Origin: Mantamonas sphyraenae | Lineage: Eukaryota; CRuMs; Mantamonadidae | Assembly (NCBI GenBank): GCA_026936335.1 | Contig: JAPMXV010000038.1 | Coordinates: forward strand, 186,001-250,000 | Reading direction: 5' to 3' | DNA: 64,000 nucleotides | Part shown: one piece after another, positions 44,484-55,677 of the stretch | How the letters are laid out: each line of letters opens with the position of its first letter | Position numbering within the stretch: position 1 is the first letter of the stretch | Translations under genes and position numbers: made by a program | The notes under the pieces: model-generated | What the model saw: the letters and a program-made list of their open reading frames with translations, nothing else | Database searches by the model: none | Told to the model about the DNA's origin: nothing

Positions 44484-47205
44484 ATGAGCAACGGCAACAC
44501 AGTGCAGTCGCTGCAGTCTGGCTCCGGCACAGGAAACGGAGGTGGAGAGAGCGGCGAGAGCGGGAGCGGGAGAGGATGGGGCTTCGGCGCGTCGTGGGCG
44601 GCAGGCGACAAAACGTCGACGACGTGGGCACAAGCAATGGAGAGCGAGTCAAGCGGGGAAGGTGAGAGTGGGCAGGGTGGCGGAAAGGCGGGAGGGGCAA
44701 GCAACAAGAAGCAAAGCGGAGGACGAGGTGGGTTTGCGTGCAAGGGTGGCGCGCGCATTTTTGGCAAAGAGGGAAGGGCCAGGCAGTGGGGTCGAAGGGG
44801 CGGCGGAGGCAGGCGCGCAGATGGTGTGCACATGCACAAACGGATGAGAGAGGCACACGGGTGTGAGGGGAGAAGGGTTTGCAGGTGACTGACATGGATT
44901 CGGGGCATGCACAGGGCAAGAGGCGAAGCAGGGGGGCAAAGGCGGGAATGGGTACGGCGGGTTCAGCGGCGGAAGCTGGGCAGAGATGGTAGACGAAGAG
45001 GATGTGCCTGTGGTGCGCACGACGTCGAGCAACCGCAGTGGCTCTGGTGGAGGGCGCAGCACAAGCACCGTGAGCAGTGGAGGAAACCGTGAGGGCGGCG
45101 GGAAGGTGGCGGTGGGGAGCTGGGGTGGGCGAGGAACAGGAGCAGGTGGACGGCACGGGGGAGGTGGAGGCGGAGGCGGAGGCGGAGGCGGGGGCAGCAA
45201 CAAGACCAGTGCGGGAGGCGGAAACACGTATGTGCCGCCGAATAAGCGTCCCAACGCAAGCGGGAGCACGAAGAAGAGCGGCCAACCGGTGATTGGCTCG
45301 TGGGGCGACTTGGAAAGGGGTTCGTCGTGGCGCAACAAGGGACAAACAGGAGGTGGATACATGAGCAAGTCGCACCATAACCACCACCATCATCTTGTGA
45401 AAGGGGCAAAGCCGCCGGAAGAAGCGGAAGCCGCGGTGAGGAAGCGACAGGAGGCTGAGAGGAAGAGGAAGGAAGCAGAGGATGCAGCACGTAAGGCACA
45501 GGCAGAAGAGGAAGAAAGGAAGAGGTTGGCGGCAGAGGAAGAGGAGAAGAAGAGGAAGGAGGCGGAAGAGGAGGAGGCAAAGAAGAAGCAACAGCAGCAG
45601 GTGAACCAGCTGATGGAAGAGATGAACGAGCGGTGGAAGGTGCTACAACAGGAGCAAAACACACTGCAGGAACAACGACAGCAGCTGTATGTGCTGCAGA
45701 ATCAGGTGCACCAGACTCTGCACCAAGCGCAACTTGTGCTGAACAGCCCAATGAGCACCGCAGAGATGCAGATGCAGGCGACTCAAACGCTGAACTGGTG
45801 TATCATGCAGCAACAGCAAGCGGCAGGCAAGAAGCAGTTTGTGGAGATGGCGCTCGGGCGAGCGCAGCAGGAGGCGGAGATGCTGCGTGGACACGCACAC
45901 ATGTTGACGCAAACGGGAGACGTACAGGCAGTGCTGAAAGCACAAGCTCAGGCAACACAGCAGCTGCAGGCACAGGTGGCGCAACAGCAAGCGGCAGCGG
46001 CGCAGAACCACATGGGAGGTGGGACGACGAACAGCAACGGCAATGGGAAGGGCGGAGGATGGGGAGAACAGCAGGTGCAAGGCGGTGTTCAGCAGGGGAA
46101 CCAAGGGCAGGGTGGGATGCAGGCGCAGGCGCAGGCGGCGCAGGTGGGATTTGGCTCGTCGGGGGTGTCGTCTGGTGGGGGCCAGCAGCGCATGGGCAGC
46201 TACAAGGAGGATGAGGAACGATTCATTTCGGGTGTGCTTGCAAGCGAGGGATCTGAGGACACGACGGGGCCGATTGGAGTTGGAGGGGCGTTTGGAGGGA
46301 GCGGTGTGATGGGTGGTGGGTGGAACAGCAACCAAGTGCTGGGCGGCAGCACGTTTACGGTGTTGAACACAATGGGGGGAGGCGGAGGAGGGGGCACGGT
46401 GTCGAGCACATCGACGTCTGGGTCGTCGTCGGGCCAGTTTGGGATGAACATCAACTCGCCGGCGTACATCCCGCGTGCGATGCGTCTGAAGCTGGCGGCT
46501 GAGAAGAAGGCAAAGGAGGAAGCCAGTGCGAAGGAGGAGGTCAAGGTAGAGGAGAGCAAGGTGGAGGAGAACAAGGTGGTGGTGGAGCCGAAGAAACCCG
46601 CGTGGTCGACGGGCAACTTTGCAGCGCAGCTGGGAGGCGGCGGTGGACAAGTTGTTGAGGAAGCACAGGAGGAAGAGGAGGCGCAAGTTGAGGAGGGGGT
46701 ACATGTGGAGGAGGAGGAACAGAGCAAGAGCAGCCATGGGCGGCAGATCAAGGGTGGGAAGCGTGGCAACACGTACCACAAAAAGGGCGGACAAGGGGTG
46801 GGCCCTCGCAAGAGCGGTGGACGTGGAGGAGGAGGCGGCGGCGGGGCGGGCGGCAACACGGACAACGCCAACGGCAACAAGACGAAGAAGCCGTTGCGGG
46901 AGCACTCGCTGGAGTCGTTTGGGACGAGCAGGGTGTACAACGGGCGTGGGGGTAGCAGCGGAGGAGGAGGAGGTGGTGGTGGTGGTGGTGGTGGTGGTGG
47001 TGGCAATGCGTCCGGTGGTGCTCGTGGACAGCACCACCAGAGCGGTCGTGGAGGCCATGGTGGTCGACGCGGAGGTGGACGCGGAGGAGGTGGTGCTGGT
47101 GGTGGACGACAGTACGGTCGCCAGCAGAGCTCAGGCGGACGTCGAGGAGGTGGGGGACAGCAGCGTGGAGGAGGGGACAAGCATGCGAGCCATTTCGGCA
47201 AGTGA
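44484..47205 (+). CDS. Large RGG/Gly-rich, Gln-rich putative RNA-binding protein
   Basis: Two exons, 44484-44727 and 44915-47205, join in phase to 844 residues. N-terminal Gly/Ser stretches with Trp repeats (GRGWGFGASWAAGDKTSTTW) and NTYVPPNKRPN are followed by a long Lys/Glu/Arg coiled coil (KRKEAEDAARKAQAEEEERK) and a Gln-rich helical part (LQAQVAQQQAAAAQ). SPAYIPRAMRLKL sits in the middle. The C-terminus is a classic RGG/GGG region (GGRRGGGRGGGGAGGGRQYG). No folded RNA-binding domain is visible. The low-complexity layout suggests an mRNP or translation-associated factor, but this is inference. I do not recognise an orthologue. Confidence 0.65.
46960..47003 (+). repeat. (GGA/GGT)n microsatellite encoding polyglycine
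   Basis: About fourteen glycine codons in a row, mostly GGT, within the RGG-rich gene. A second GGC/GGA glycine run lies near 45158-45195 in the same gene. Both are seen directly. Confidence 0.8.
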
Positions 47206-47248
47206 AGAATGAAGGCAAAGATCCAGGGCAATCATTTTGTTGATTTCA

Positions 47249-48195
47249 TCAGAAGAACAGGGCAGAAGGAGCACCAGTGTATGCGTAGAGAGAGTCGAAT
47301 GCAGAAGGAAAGACCCACTTTGGCTGCTCGAATGTGTCTTGCTGCTGCTCCTGCTTTTCGTCTTTCGTCACAAAGACGGGTTCGGCAAGGTGGAGGAGTT
47401 GGGCAAGGACGACAGACTCGGAGAGATTGTCGCCCTCCGTGGTCATGGCAATGAGTTCAAGAAGGGGAACCTCCTGCACGGCGCACAACTCAAGGAGTTG
47501 GCGGGTGATGGTGCGCTGGCCAAGAATATGGCCGTACTCGAGGTCGTCGTCCATGAGCTCGGCCTCCATCTCGGCAATGCCAGCTGCAGAAAGAGTGGAG
47601 ACGTCATACTGGGCTGTGGCCACGTAGCGCAGTTGTTTGCCTCGGACATTGCCCAGGGTGAGGTTGTTCGTGATGGCCACGCTGGACAGGAGGACAATGC
47701 GGTCGATGCCCTTGTCGTGCACGAGAGCCATGATATCTTCGATAAACTCGTCGAGTTTTCCCTGTGGGGTGCGGGGTTTGGACGTGTGGTTGCAGTGAGC
47801 GGCAGGCGGAAGAGGGGGAGCCTGGGCAAGTCGGAATGGGCGGGGGGACAAGCAGCATGGAGAAGGCGAGCACATACAGCAGTGACAGGCGTGCGCTGCT
47901 GGAGGATGTACATGTCCAGAGGTTGGCTGTAGAACAGCTCGAGGGCTGTGGAGAGGGTGCTGGAGGACTGCTTGCTGGTGAGGAGGTTTGTGTAGGCGTT
48001 GTTGCCCACCATGGGTTGGACCCAGAGCGAGTCGACAGGGCCCTGCGCCTCGAGGGTGTCGTTTGCAGTCATGGTGGCGAGGAGGATATCCACGGCCAGC
48101 TGGCCGACGTTTCCTGTGGAGACGGCGGGGAGAACAAGGACGGGCATCCGGGGATCAAGCGGTTTGTGGTGGTTCTGATGGGGACATGCAAGCAT
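47249..48195 (-). CDS. PSMG2: Proteasome assembly chaperone 2
   Basis: Partner of PSMG1; the pair guides alpha-ring assembly of the 20S proteasome. Two exons, 48195-47878 and 47761-47249, joined by donor GTATGT and acceptor CCCACAG, give 276 residues. The hallmark LVLPAVSTGNVGQLAVDILL is near the N-terminus. It continues PVDSLWVQPMVGNNAY and the joined RTPVTAGKLDEFIEDI, then DRIVLLSSVAITNN and LIAMTTEGDNLSESVVLAQL, which matches the EGDN stretch of the family. The start could also be the internal ATG of MPVLVLPAVS. Stops 43 nt from the convergent RGG-rich gene. Confidence 0.88.
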
Positions 48196-48301
48196 TAACG
48201 GGAAACGAAGTACGGGAAACGCTTGATGATGACGTGAGCTGGTGCAAAGGTGGCTACGTGGGATGTGAAGCCCGCGGGAGGGCAAAACATCGCTACAGAG
48301 C

Positions 48302-51300
48302 ATGGCACACTCACAAGCAGATAAGCTGTCGGTGTGCATCAATCTACACTCGAACCATGAGGAGATCGAGTCACTGTTGAGGTCTCTGTTTCAGGCGTTG
48401 GAGTCGGAAACGGTGGAGGAGAAGGAGGTGCTGGAGGCGCTGAACTGGTGCGAGTGGATCATGTTTGGCAGCAACCCAGAAGAGGCCAAAAAGGAACACA
48501 AGCAGGTATGTTTGTCGCCGGGGCAAAGGGGGGCAGAGAGCGCGTCTGTGTGAGCGCAGGGCTGAAAGTGGGCTGGCGGTGCCAGATTCCGGCGAGGCGG
48601 CCGCTGACACATAGATGGGGTGCCGTGGGATGGCCGGGGTGCACACAGGCTGCAGAGGAGCGCATGACGTGCTGCACGGTGGTGTGGAAACAACTGCAGG
48701 TGGCGTACAGGTGCCTGACGTGCCAAAAGTCAAACAGCTCGTGCATCTGCATCGACTGCTTCAACGCAGGCGACCACAAGGGCCATGACTTTCGCATGTA
48801 CAAATCAGACTGTGGCGGATCGTGCGACTGTGGTGACGTGACGGCGTGGAAAGAGTCTGGGTAAGGGGGTGGGGGTGGAAGGCTTTTGTGAGCGTGTGTG
48901 TGTGTGTGAGAGAAGGCGAGAGTGCGGAGGAGGCGGCGTTTCCCCTCTGCCGCAGCTGCCGGATCATGCTCACACCATGCGTGCACACGCCGACACACTG
49001 GTAGGTTCTGCTCGAGACACGCAGGGCCGAATCTGGACAGTGACCCGGCAGAGTATCTGGACAGCACGACGCGTGGGGCGAGCTCGGAGGTGCTGGCGTT
49101 CACGCTGCGGTGGGCGGTCCAGGCGGCGGCAAAGTGCACGGTGTGGCACGAGCGGGCCAATCTCTACCCGTCGACTCTGGCAAAGACGGTACGCAGGGTT
49201 TTCCTGTGGATGGAGGAGATTGGGTACCTCTCGGACTCGTTCCGATCGCTGTTTGGCGAGGCGCTTCAGCAAGAGGCGGAGTTGATGCAGGCGCCGTATG
49301 CGGCTGAGTGCCTGAAACTGGAGGAAGAACTGCACGAGGAGGACATCCAAATTGCACTGTGGGACAACTACACACTGTTGCTTACGCTGCTGCCTCGCGA
49401 GCTGCTGGAAGAGGTGACGGCGTTGCTGTTGCAGTTGCTTTGTGATCTTCGCTTCAAACGCAAGTATGCGCATGTGTTCTTCCGGTGGTACTACGTGCTG
49501 AACCACGCCGTCATGCAGGGCAAGCGGCATCCTGAAACACGACGTGGCACATCTGCATCTGGCAGATGAGCTGGTTGAGTACTACGAAGCGCATCCGCAG
49601 CACGTGCCGCCCACAGACATCCGCTACGCCACGGACCGTATTACGTGCCAGATCCTGTCCATTTCAGACCTTGTGCTGACGCTGGTGCACGAGCACTATT
49701 TAATGGATCAGGTGCTGGGCGCGTGTGAAATGTTCTTTTCCCTGTCGACAATGTTGGTGAGTCTGGAAACAGGCGCACGAGTGGAAGAGGACGAAGGCGA
49801 CGACAATGAGGAAGAAGAACCGGCGGGGACGCTGCGGATCATCGACAGCGACCACACGCTGATTGAGAATCGGCTGTTTTCGCGAGCGGTGGACGACCTG
49901 GAACTGGTGATGGAGCATCCGCTGGTGGTGCACTATCTTCTGACGCAGCGTACAGACTTGCTGTTGCGGTGGCTGAGGGCGGTTTCGATGAGCCACCAGA
50001 TGAATGGGAATGTGAGGCGTCGGCCGTCGCAGGGCCATGTAGGCTACGACACAAACTCGTGGAACTGGGCGTTCTCGGTCGAGTTTGAGTCGATGATCTC
50101 TGTTGACCGCGTGATCAAAGGACTCAAGTGCATCCTGAGCGGATCGGTGGACGACCTGACGCTGAGTGAGGAGGACGTTGGGCAGCTGCTGAACAAGACG
50201 CTTGATGTGGCGGTGCAGCATCTGCAGTACCTGGAGGAGCGTGCTGGCAAGCAGGTGCAGTTCATCGCGCAAGTGCGCAAGGGCTTTGGGTTGGGCGGCG
50301 GAAAGGCGAACCATGTCGAGTTGGCGTCACTGGAGCCAGACACGCTCCCGCGGGCCGTGAGTTTCCACCTGCCTCTGCATCGCGTGCTGGCGTCGCTTTT
50401 GTATCCATGCGCAAGTGCACAGCCGCAAGCGACCCTGGATGCGCTGCGGGAGCATCTCTCGACAAACGCAGCGTTGCTGGTGCTGGAGTATCCGCTGCGG
50501 CTGCACAGGACTTTGGCGGAGATTGCGGCAGGAATGTGGCGGCTGAACGGAACCGGGATCGAGAGGCAGTTTGTGTTGTACAATAGCGCTCTGTGCGTGG
50601 ACTATGCGAGGGACAACGACATGTTTGCTATGCAGGTGGCGGCGCTGCGGCTGGGGCACGCAACAACGCTTGCACAGGTCGTGGAGAGGTTCCAGCTTCT
50701 GACGTGGATGCGCACACGCATGGTGGGAAGCAAGACGGACGACGAGGAAGAAGATGAGGACTGGAAGCGGATCCGGGTGTCGATGATTGAGAACTGCCTG
50801 CGTTTCGTTGGCATGCTTGTGTTTGAGCGGGCGCGGATTGGGTTGAGCGAGTACCAAGAGGTACGGCGTGAACTTGTGCACGCGCTGGCGGCACGTGACA
50901 GCACACACTCGCAGCTGCTGGATGCGTGCTGCTCGCGCATTGCACAGTCGTTCCATTTTGATCAGGCGCTTGAAGACGTGGCAAGCACCAACGAGGCGGC
51001 GGTGGGGATGGACGGAAGCTACGGCCCTCGGCGATACCAGCTGAAGGCCGAGTGCTGGACAGAATTTGATCCCTTCTTTGCGCACTACTGGGAGCGAGAC
51101 CGTCAGCACGCGCAGGAGCGGTTTGAGGTTGCGCGGAAGCGATCCAAAGCGAAGCGCAGGCGTGGAGAGGACGTGGAGGGCGAAGCGGGTAGCTCGGAGG
51201 GTACGGGCGAGCTGCCGCCGTTCCGTGTGCCACATGCAGCGTTCGAGGCGTTTGCACCGATCACAGACATGTTGCACACGCCAGGGATGCACCGCATCTT

Positions 51301-54300
51301 TTATCTCACGCTGCATGCCGCGCTGTACGACAACCAGGTGTGGAGCGAAACGCAGCTGTACTATGTGTTGTACCTGATGAATGTGGCGCTGGAGCTGCCG
51401 CCGCACGAGAGCAGTGGCGAGGCGGAGAATGAGGCGGTAAATGGGTCCGAGGCAGGAGTATGCGCCTCGTTTGACAGGATTCCGCTGTACAGCAACTCGC
51501 TTGCAGAAAACATGTGCGCAGAGGTGGAATTTGCCAAGCGGGAGCTGGAGGAGGAAGATGCGAGCAACGAGGAGGAGGAGGAGGAGAAGGAGGTGGAGAC
51601 AGTGCGACATTCGATGGTGAGCATGTTGGTGAAGATGGTGGACCCGAAGAGTGCGTTGGAGCTGAGCGAAGAACAGAGAGATCTCGTGCAGGCGTTGCTG
51701 AACAGCCTGAAGAAAAAGAACGGGCGGGCGCGCAAGCTGATCAACAAGCTGACGGGGACCAAGAGCAAGAAGGAAAGCGAACGGGAAAAGAGGAAGCGCC
51801 TGGCGAAGCAGCGACAACAAGCGATGCTAGCCAAGTTCACGGCGATGCAAAACTCGTTCATGGACAGTGTGGGTGACGCAGACGGAGATGTGGGCAGCAG
51901 CAGCAAGGAGGAGGAGGAGGACGGGATGGAGGTGGCTGGGGTGCATGACGAGTCGTCGACATCCTCGTCGACGTCGTCATCGATGTCGTCGTCGTCGTTG
52001 TTGTCGCACAAGCGAAAGCACAGGCTGGTGAGCACGGATTCGGATCTGGGGGGCGAGGAGTCCGGGAGTGTGTCTGTTCACAGCCACGTGCTGCGTAGTC
52101 TGGATAGCATCCAGGAAGCAGTGTCTGTGACGGACCAGGAGTGTGCACTGTGTCGCGGAGAGGCTGAAGGGTCTGGGGTACTGTGCCTGGTGTCGTGGGT
52201 GCAGCAGTCGTCGCTGCTTGCGCAGGTGCATCGGAACACACGCGGTTTAGGATCTCGTTTGCTGCAACCTGTAACGGGGTTGGAGACAGAGAGCACTTCT
52301 GAGGCAGCAACAGGTGATCCCATGGATGTGCAAGAGACAGGAAACACGGGGGAGGCGAGGGCGGAGGAAGAGGAGGTGGAGGAGGTTGAGGAGGTTGAGG
52401 AGCAGGCAGAAAGCCAGGGAGAGAGCCTCAACTCGCCGTTGCGTACAATGTGGCTGTTAAGCAGGCAGAGGGACAACGACGCTCAGGAGGTGGGGGAAAC
52501 GCCTGTGCCGAACGGGAAGCCGACGGTGGACGTACTGTCGTGTGGGCACTACATCCACAACGTGTGCTACGAGCGGTACTACACGTCGTTGCTACGCCGG
52601 CGACTGCGAGGGCAAAGCTACGAAGGCGACAACTGCATTTCGCTCGAGTTTGGGCAGTTTCTGTGTCCTGTGTGCCGGCGACTGTCGAACGCCGTGATGC
52701 CTGTGCAGCAGGTGCGGCCCCGCACGCAGCTGTATGGTCATCCTCGGCAAGATGAGGAGGGGCAGATGAAGCCAGAGGAGCCAACAGGGCAAGAAGAAGA
52801 CGTGCAAAAGGGGCTGCGGATGTACAATGCGTGGGAGGCGTTGTTGAACAGGATCGGGTCGGAATGGTGGAGGCGGTGGCACTGGAGCGCGTTTGCTGAC
52901 GCAGACGTACACACGCCGCTGTTTCTCGCATCCACCAGCCTCGCTTCGTGCGTGGCACATCTGGAGGTGGCGTTGCGGGAGCGTCTGCAGGTGGATCCGG
53001 TGGCCGGCAACTGCAAGTCACTGGTTGAAGGTGGAACGACGAGCAGCAGTAGCAGCAGTGGTAGTAGGAGTAGTAGCAGCAGTGGCAGCAACAGCAGTAG
53101 CAGTAGCAGTAGCAGTAGCAGTAGCAGTAGCAGTAGCAGTAGCAGTAGCAGTAGCAGCAGCAGCAGCAGCAGTGATGAGAGTGGAAGTGAGATTGCTGTG
53201 CAGAGCGTGCTGCTGTGCTTGACGAACCACCAAGTGTCGATGCTGCTTGCAATGGCGCGCAACTGCCTGGCGTGGCCTGTGCAGGGGTCGAGGGCAGATC
53301 TGGTGGGTGGAACAAAGGAAACTCACGGCATTCTGGTGGAGGCGCTGCAGAGTGGAGGCGTTCTGCGGTTTGGGTCGCGCGTGCATTCCTTGCTGGGTAT
53401 CGATGCGTTGGAGCTTCTCGTGCGGTTGGTGGTGCTGCATCCGTCGCATGCAATGGCATACAGCGAGCTGACAGAGTATATCCGGCTGTGTTTCAGGCTG
53501 ACGGTGGTTCAGGCTGGAGTGTACATGGGTAGGCATGGCAAGGTGACACGGTCGCAAGTGGGCGAGTGGATGGAGGAGGTGAGGAACGCAGCGAGCTTGG
53601 GTGAGGTTGGGCAGGCGCTTGCTGGCATGCGTGCTGGGGAGGGCAGAGAGGAGCGGACGTCGGCAGAGGCGCAGCGAGAGATGGTCTCGCTGTGTCTGCC
53701 GTTTTTGAGGCGTGCAAGACTGTTGCTGTTTGCCATCCTTGCACTGCAGGGTGTTGAGGACACGGGCCTGTGGGAGCAGGTGGAAGCGGGGATGGATGTG
53801 GACCAGGCTACGTGTGCAGACGCTGCGGCACGTGAAATGGAGCAGTTGCAGCGTGAGATGAGCTTGGAGACGCCGCAGGGAGGGTACTTGGGAGAAGGAG
53901 CAGATGAGTTTGTGGCAAATGCCCTGATGGGTGCTTACGGGGCGTCGGACAGCGCAGGCGAATTGCAACCGAGCATTGAGCCTGCAGTGCGCCCGTCGCT
54001 GATCGAACTTCCAGAAACGTTTCAAGAACTGTTTCTGATGTACAACGAGCGACAGTGCGCACGGTGCAAACGGGTGCCGAAAGTGCCGGCGGTTTGTCTG
54101 GTGTGCGGAACGCTGTGCTGCCGCAACGAGACGTGCTGCAACGTGGGACCTCTGGATGAGTGCAACATGCATGCATTCAACTGTGGGTCGGGCAGAGGGC
54201 TGTTCCTGCTGATGCGCAGTTCGCAGGTGATCATGTTGCGGGACGACCGGCGCGCCATTTGGCCGTCCCCGTTTCTGGACTCGCATGGAGAGGACGACCC

Positions 54301-54448
54301 GGGCCTGCGACGTGGCAAGCCTTTGTACCTAGATCGCGGGCGGTACGAGCAGCTGAAGCTTATGTGGCTGCAGCAAAGTTTCGACCAGCATTCGCGTGTG
54401 CTCAGCGCAACGCACGTGGAAGAGCACCAGGCAGTGGCGAGGCAGTGA
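48302..54448 (+). CDS. UBR1: E3 ubiquitin ligase, UBR1/UBR2-type N-recognin, with one frame break
   Basis: Recognises N-degrons and ubiquitinates their carriers. Exons 48302-48505, 48649-48860 and 49005-54448, about 1952 residues. The UBR box is complete across two exons: YRCLTCQKSNSSCICIDCF, GDHKGHDFRMYKSDCGGSCD, then WKESGFCSRHAG. A winged-helix region follows, then a RING with CALCRGEAEG and VLSCGHYIHNVCYERYYTSL. The C-terminal UBR-autoinhibitory zinc domain shows VCGTLCCRNETCCNVG and HAFNCGSGRGLFLL, then DPGLRRGKPLYLDRGRYEQL. One extra base near 49520-49526 shifts the frame (NHAVMQGK to GILKHDVAHL). A polyserine run of AGC/AGT codons lies at 53041-53174. UBR1 and UBR2 cannot be separated here. 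Confidence 0.93.
53041..53174 (+). repeat. (AGTAGC)n microsatellite encoding polyserine
   Basis: A hexanucleotide repeat, nearly perfect from about 53094 to 53156, inside the UBR1-like gene. It encodes more than thirty serines. Alternating serine codons keep it in frame; length polymorphism is likely. Confidence 0.9.
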
Positions 54449-54512
54449 TGGAAGAAGTGAGCGATGGGGGTGGGAAAGAGGGTTGGAGCTGAGCAATGGA
54501 TCTGTGTTGGTT

Positions 54513-55592
54513 TCACTCGTCGTCGCAGGGCCAGATGCTCTCAAAAACGGGGCCAAGCTCGTCAATGATGTCTGTGGTGATGGTGGAGCGCTTGTTCTTG
54601 GCAAAAGCGGCCTTGGCCGACTGGCGGACGAGGTGGCATGCACCAAAGACGGCAAGCGGGAAGGAGGGTGAGACGGTTTCGCTGGCTTCGACAGATAAGG
54701 ACGGACTGCTGCTGGAGCTCTGGAGCTGGTCCTCGTGCCAGGTGGAGGATGAAGAGGACTGGTCACCATTGTTTGTGTGGGATGTCTTGGAGGTCAGGTC
54801 GCCATTCTGGACCTTGAGGAACCAGTTGGCAAAGACGGCGGTGGCGCCGCTGATGACGTCGCCCTGGCCGCCGCTACGGCTGCGGGAGCTGTTGTTGTCT
54901 GCACAGATGTAAACGGAGCGACCGTCGCTGACGAGGTCGTAGAACTTTTTGCGGACAATGGTGACGTTGCCGAGCTCGTTGCAGAGCTGCATGATGCGCT
55001 TGACGTCCTGCTGGAGGTGTTTGGCATCGGTGGAGCTGTTGAGCTCTTCCTCTTCCATACCGGTGGCCTTGAGGAGACGGCGGTACTCGTTGATGTTTGG
55101 GCAGAGGATGCACTTGTCCCAGCCGTGGATAAGCTCTGGTTTTGCGGTGACAAGACCGAGGCCATCGCCATCGATGACAACTGGCATGTCTGCGTCACGT
55201 GCCTTGATGAGGACCTGTTCTGCGACGGCGAGGACCTGTTCGTCACGGCCAAGACCCGGGCCGACGACGAGGGCATCGAGGCGGCCGAGGTTCTTTTCAA
55301 CGGCAGCGAGGCCATTTGTGTCGTCGGAACCGTCGGCGACGACGCCGTGAACGATGAGGTCGGGGGAGTAGGACTTGATTGCGGTGGCCGCACTCGGGGT
55401 GCAGAAGACGTGAACAAGGTCGGCGCCTGTGCGGAGGGCAGCCATGGCACTGTAGAACGGAGCCCCGGTGTACTCTTCGCAGCCTCCCACAATTCCAATC
55501 TTGCCCATTTGTCCCTTGTACAGCTCGTGGGACATCTGGGGCACGATGGAGGCACGGACGGTGTTGACAAGCTTGGCCGTGGTGGAGGACAT
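54513..55592 (-). CDS. NAXD: ATP-dependent (S)-NAD(P)H-hydrate dehydratase
   Basis: Repairs hydrated NADH and NADPH. Single exon, 359 residues from the ATG at 55592. The ribokinase-like fold shows KIGIVGGCEEYTGAPFYSAM, ALRTGADLVHVFCTPSAA, ALVVGPGLGRDEQVL, VVIDGDGLGLV and the SRSGGQGDVISG anion-hole motif. A serine/threonine insert (GDQSSSSSTWHED) of roughly 50 residues splits the C-terminal part. An upstream in-frame ATG at 55679 would add 29 residues, but it overlaps the inferred start of the divergent AP-4 sigma gene. I therefore prefer 55592. Mitochondrial or cytosolic location cannot be told. Confidence 0.92.
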   Translation of the reverse strand: MSSTTAKLVNTVRASIVPQMSHELYKGQMGKIGIVGGCEEYTGAPFYSAMAALRTGADLVHVFCTPSAATAIKSYSPDLIVHGVVADGSDDTNGLAAVEKNLGRLDALVVGPGLGRDEQVLAVAEQVLIKARDADMPVVIDGDGLGLVTAKPELIHGWDKCILCPNINEYRRLLKATGMEEEELNSSTDAKHLQQDVKRIMQLCNELGNVTIVRKKFYDLVSDGRSVYICADNNSSRSRSGGQGDVISGATAVFANWFLKVQNGDLTSKTSHTNNGDQSSSSSTWHEDQLQSSSSSPSLSVEASETVSPSFPLAVFGACHLVRQSAKAAFAKNKRSTITTDIIDELGPVFESIWPCDDE

Positions 55593-55677
55593 GGCGGTGA
55601 TGAAGGGTTTGGCCTGTTGTTTGTGTTGTTGTTTGTGTTGTGGCGCGTGTTTGGCCAAAACGAGGTGTTCTGGTGTC
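55593..55677. promoter_or_regulatory. Divergent promoter, NAXD / AP-4 sigma
   Basis: An 85-nt gap if NAXD starts at 55592 and AP-4 sigma at 55678. With the longer NAXD start, both ATGs would share the CATG at 55677-55680. Confidence 0.35.

Noticed and set aside
44047-45591. A 514-codon minus-strand frame near the DNAH1 start
   Set aside because: Only its last part (44106-44253) is used, as DNAH1 exon 1; the rest is antisense to the RGG-rich gene.
476-49526. Programmed +1 frameshifting as a genome-wide system
   Set aside because: The break sites share no motif, no zero-frame stop follows directly, and the hexosaminidase needs the opposite correction. Simple indel errors at homopolymers fit better.
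53041-53174. Repeat array that might be CRISPR-like
   Set aside because: It is a coding hexanucleotide microsatellite without spacers, in a eukaryotic gene.
53018-54286. A minus-strand frame of 422 codons inside UBR1
   Set aside because: Antisense to the conserved UBR1 C-terminus and the serine repeat; no domain content.
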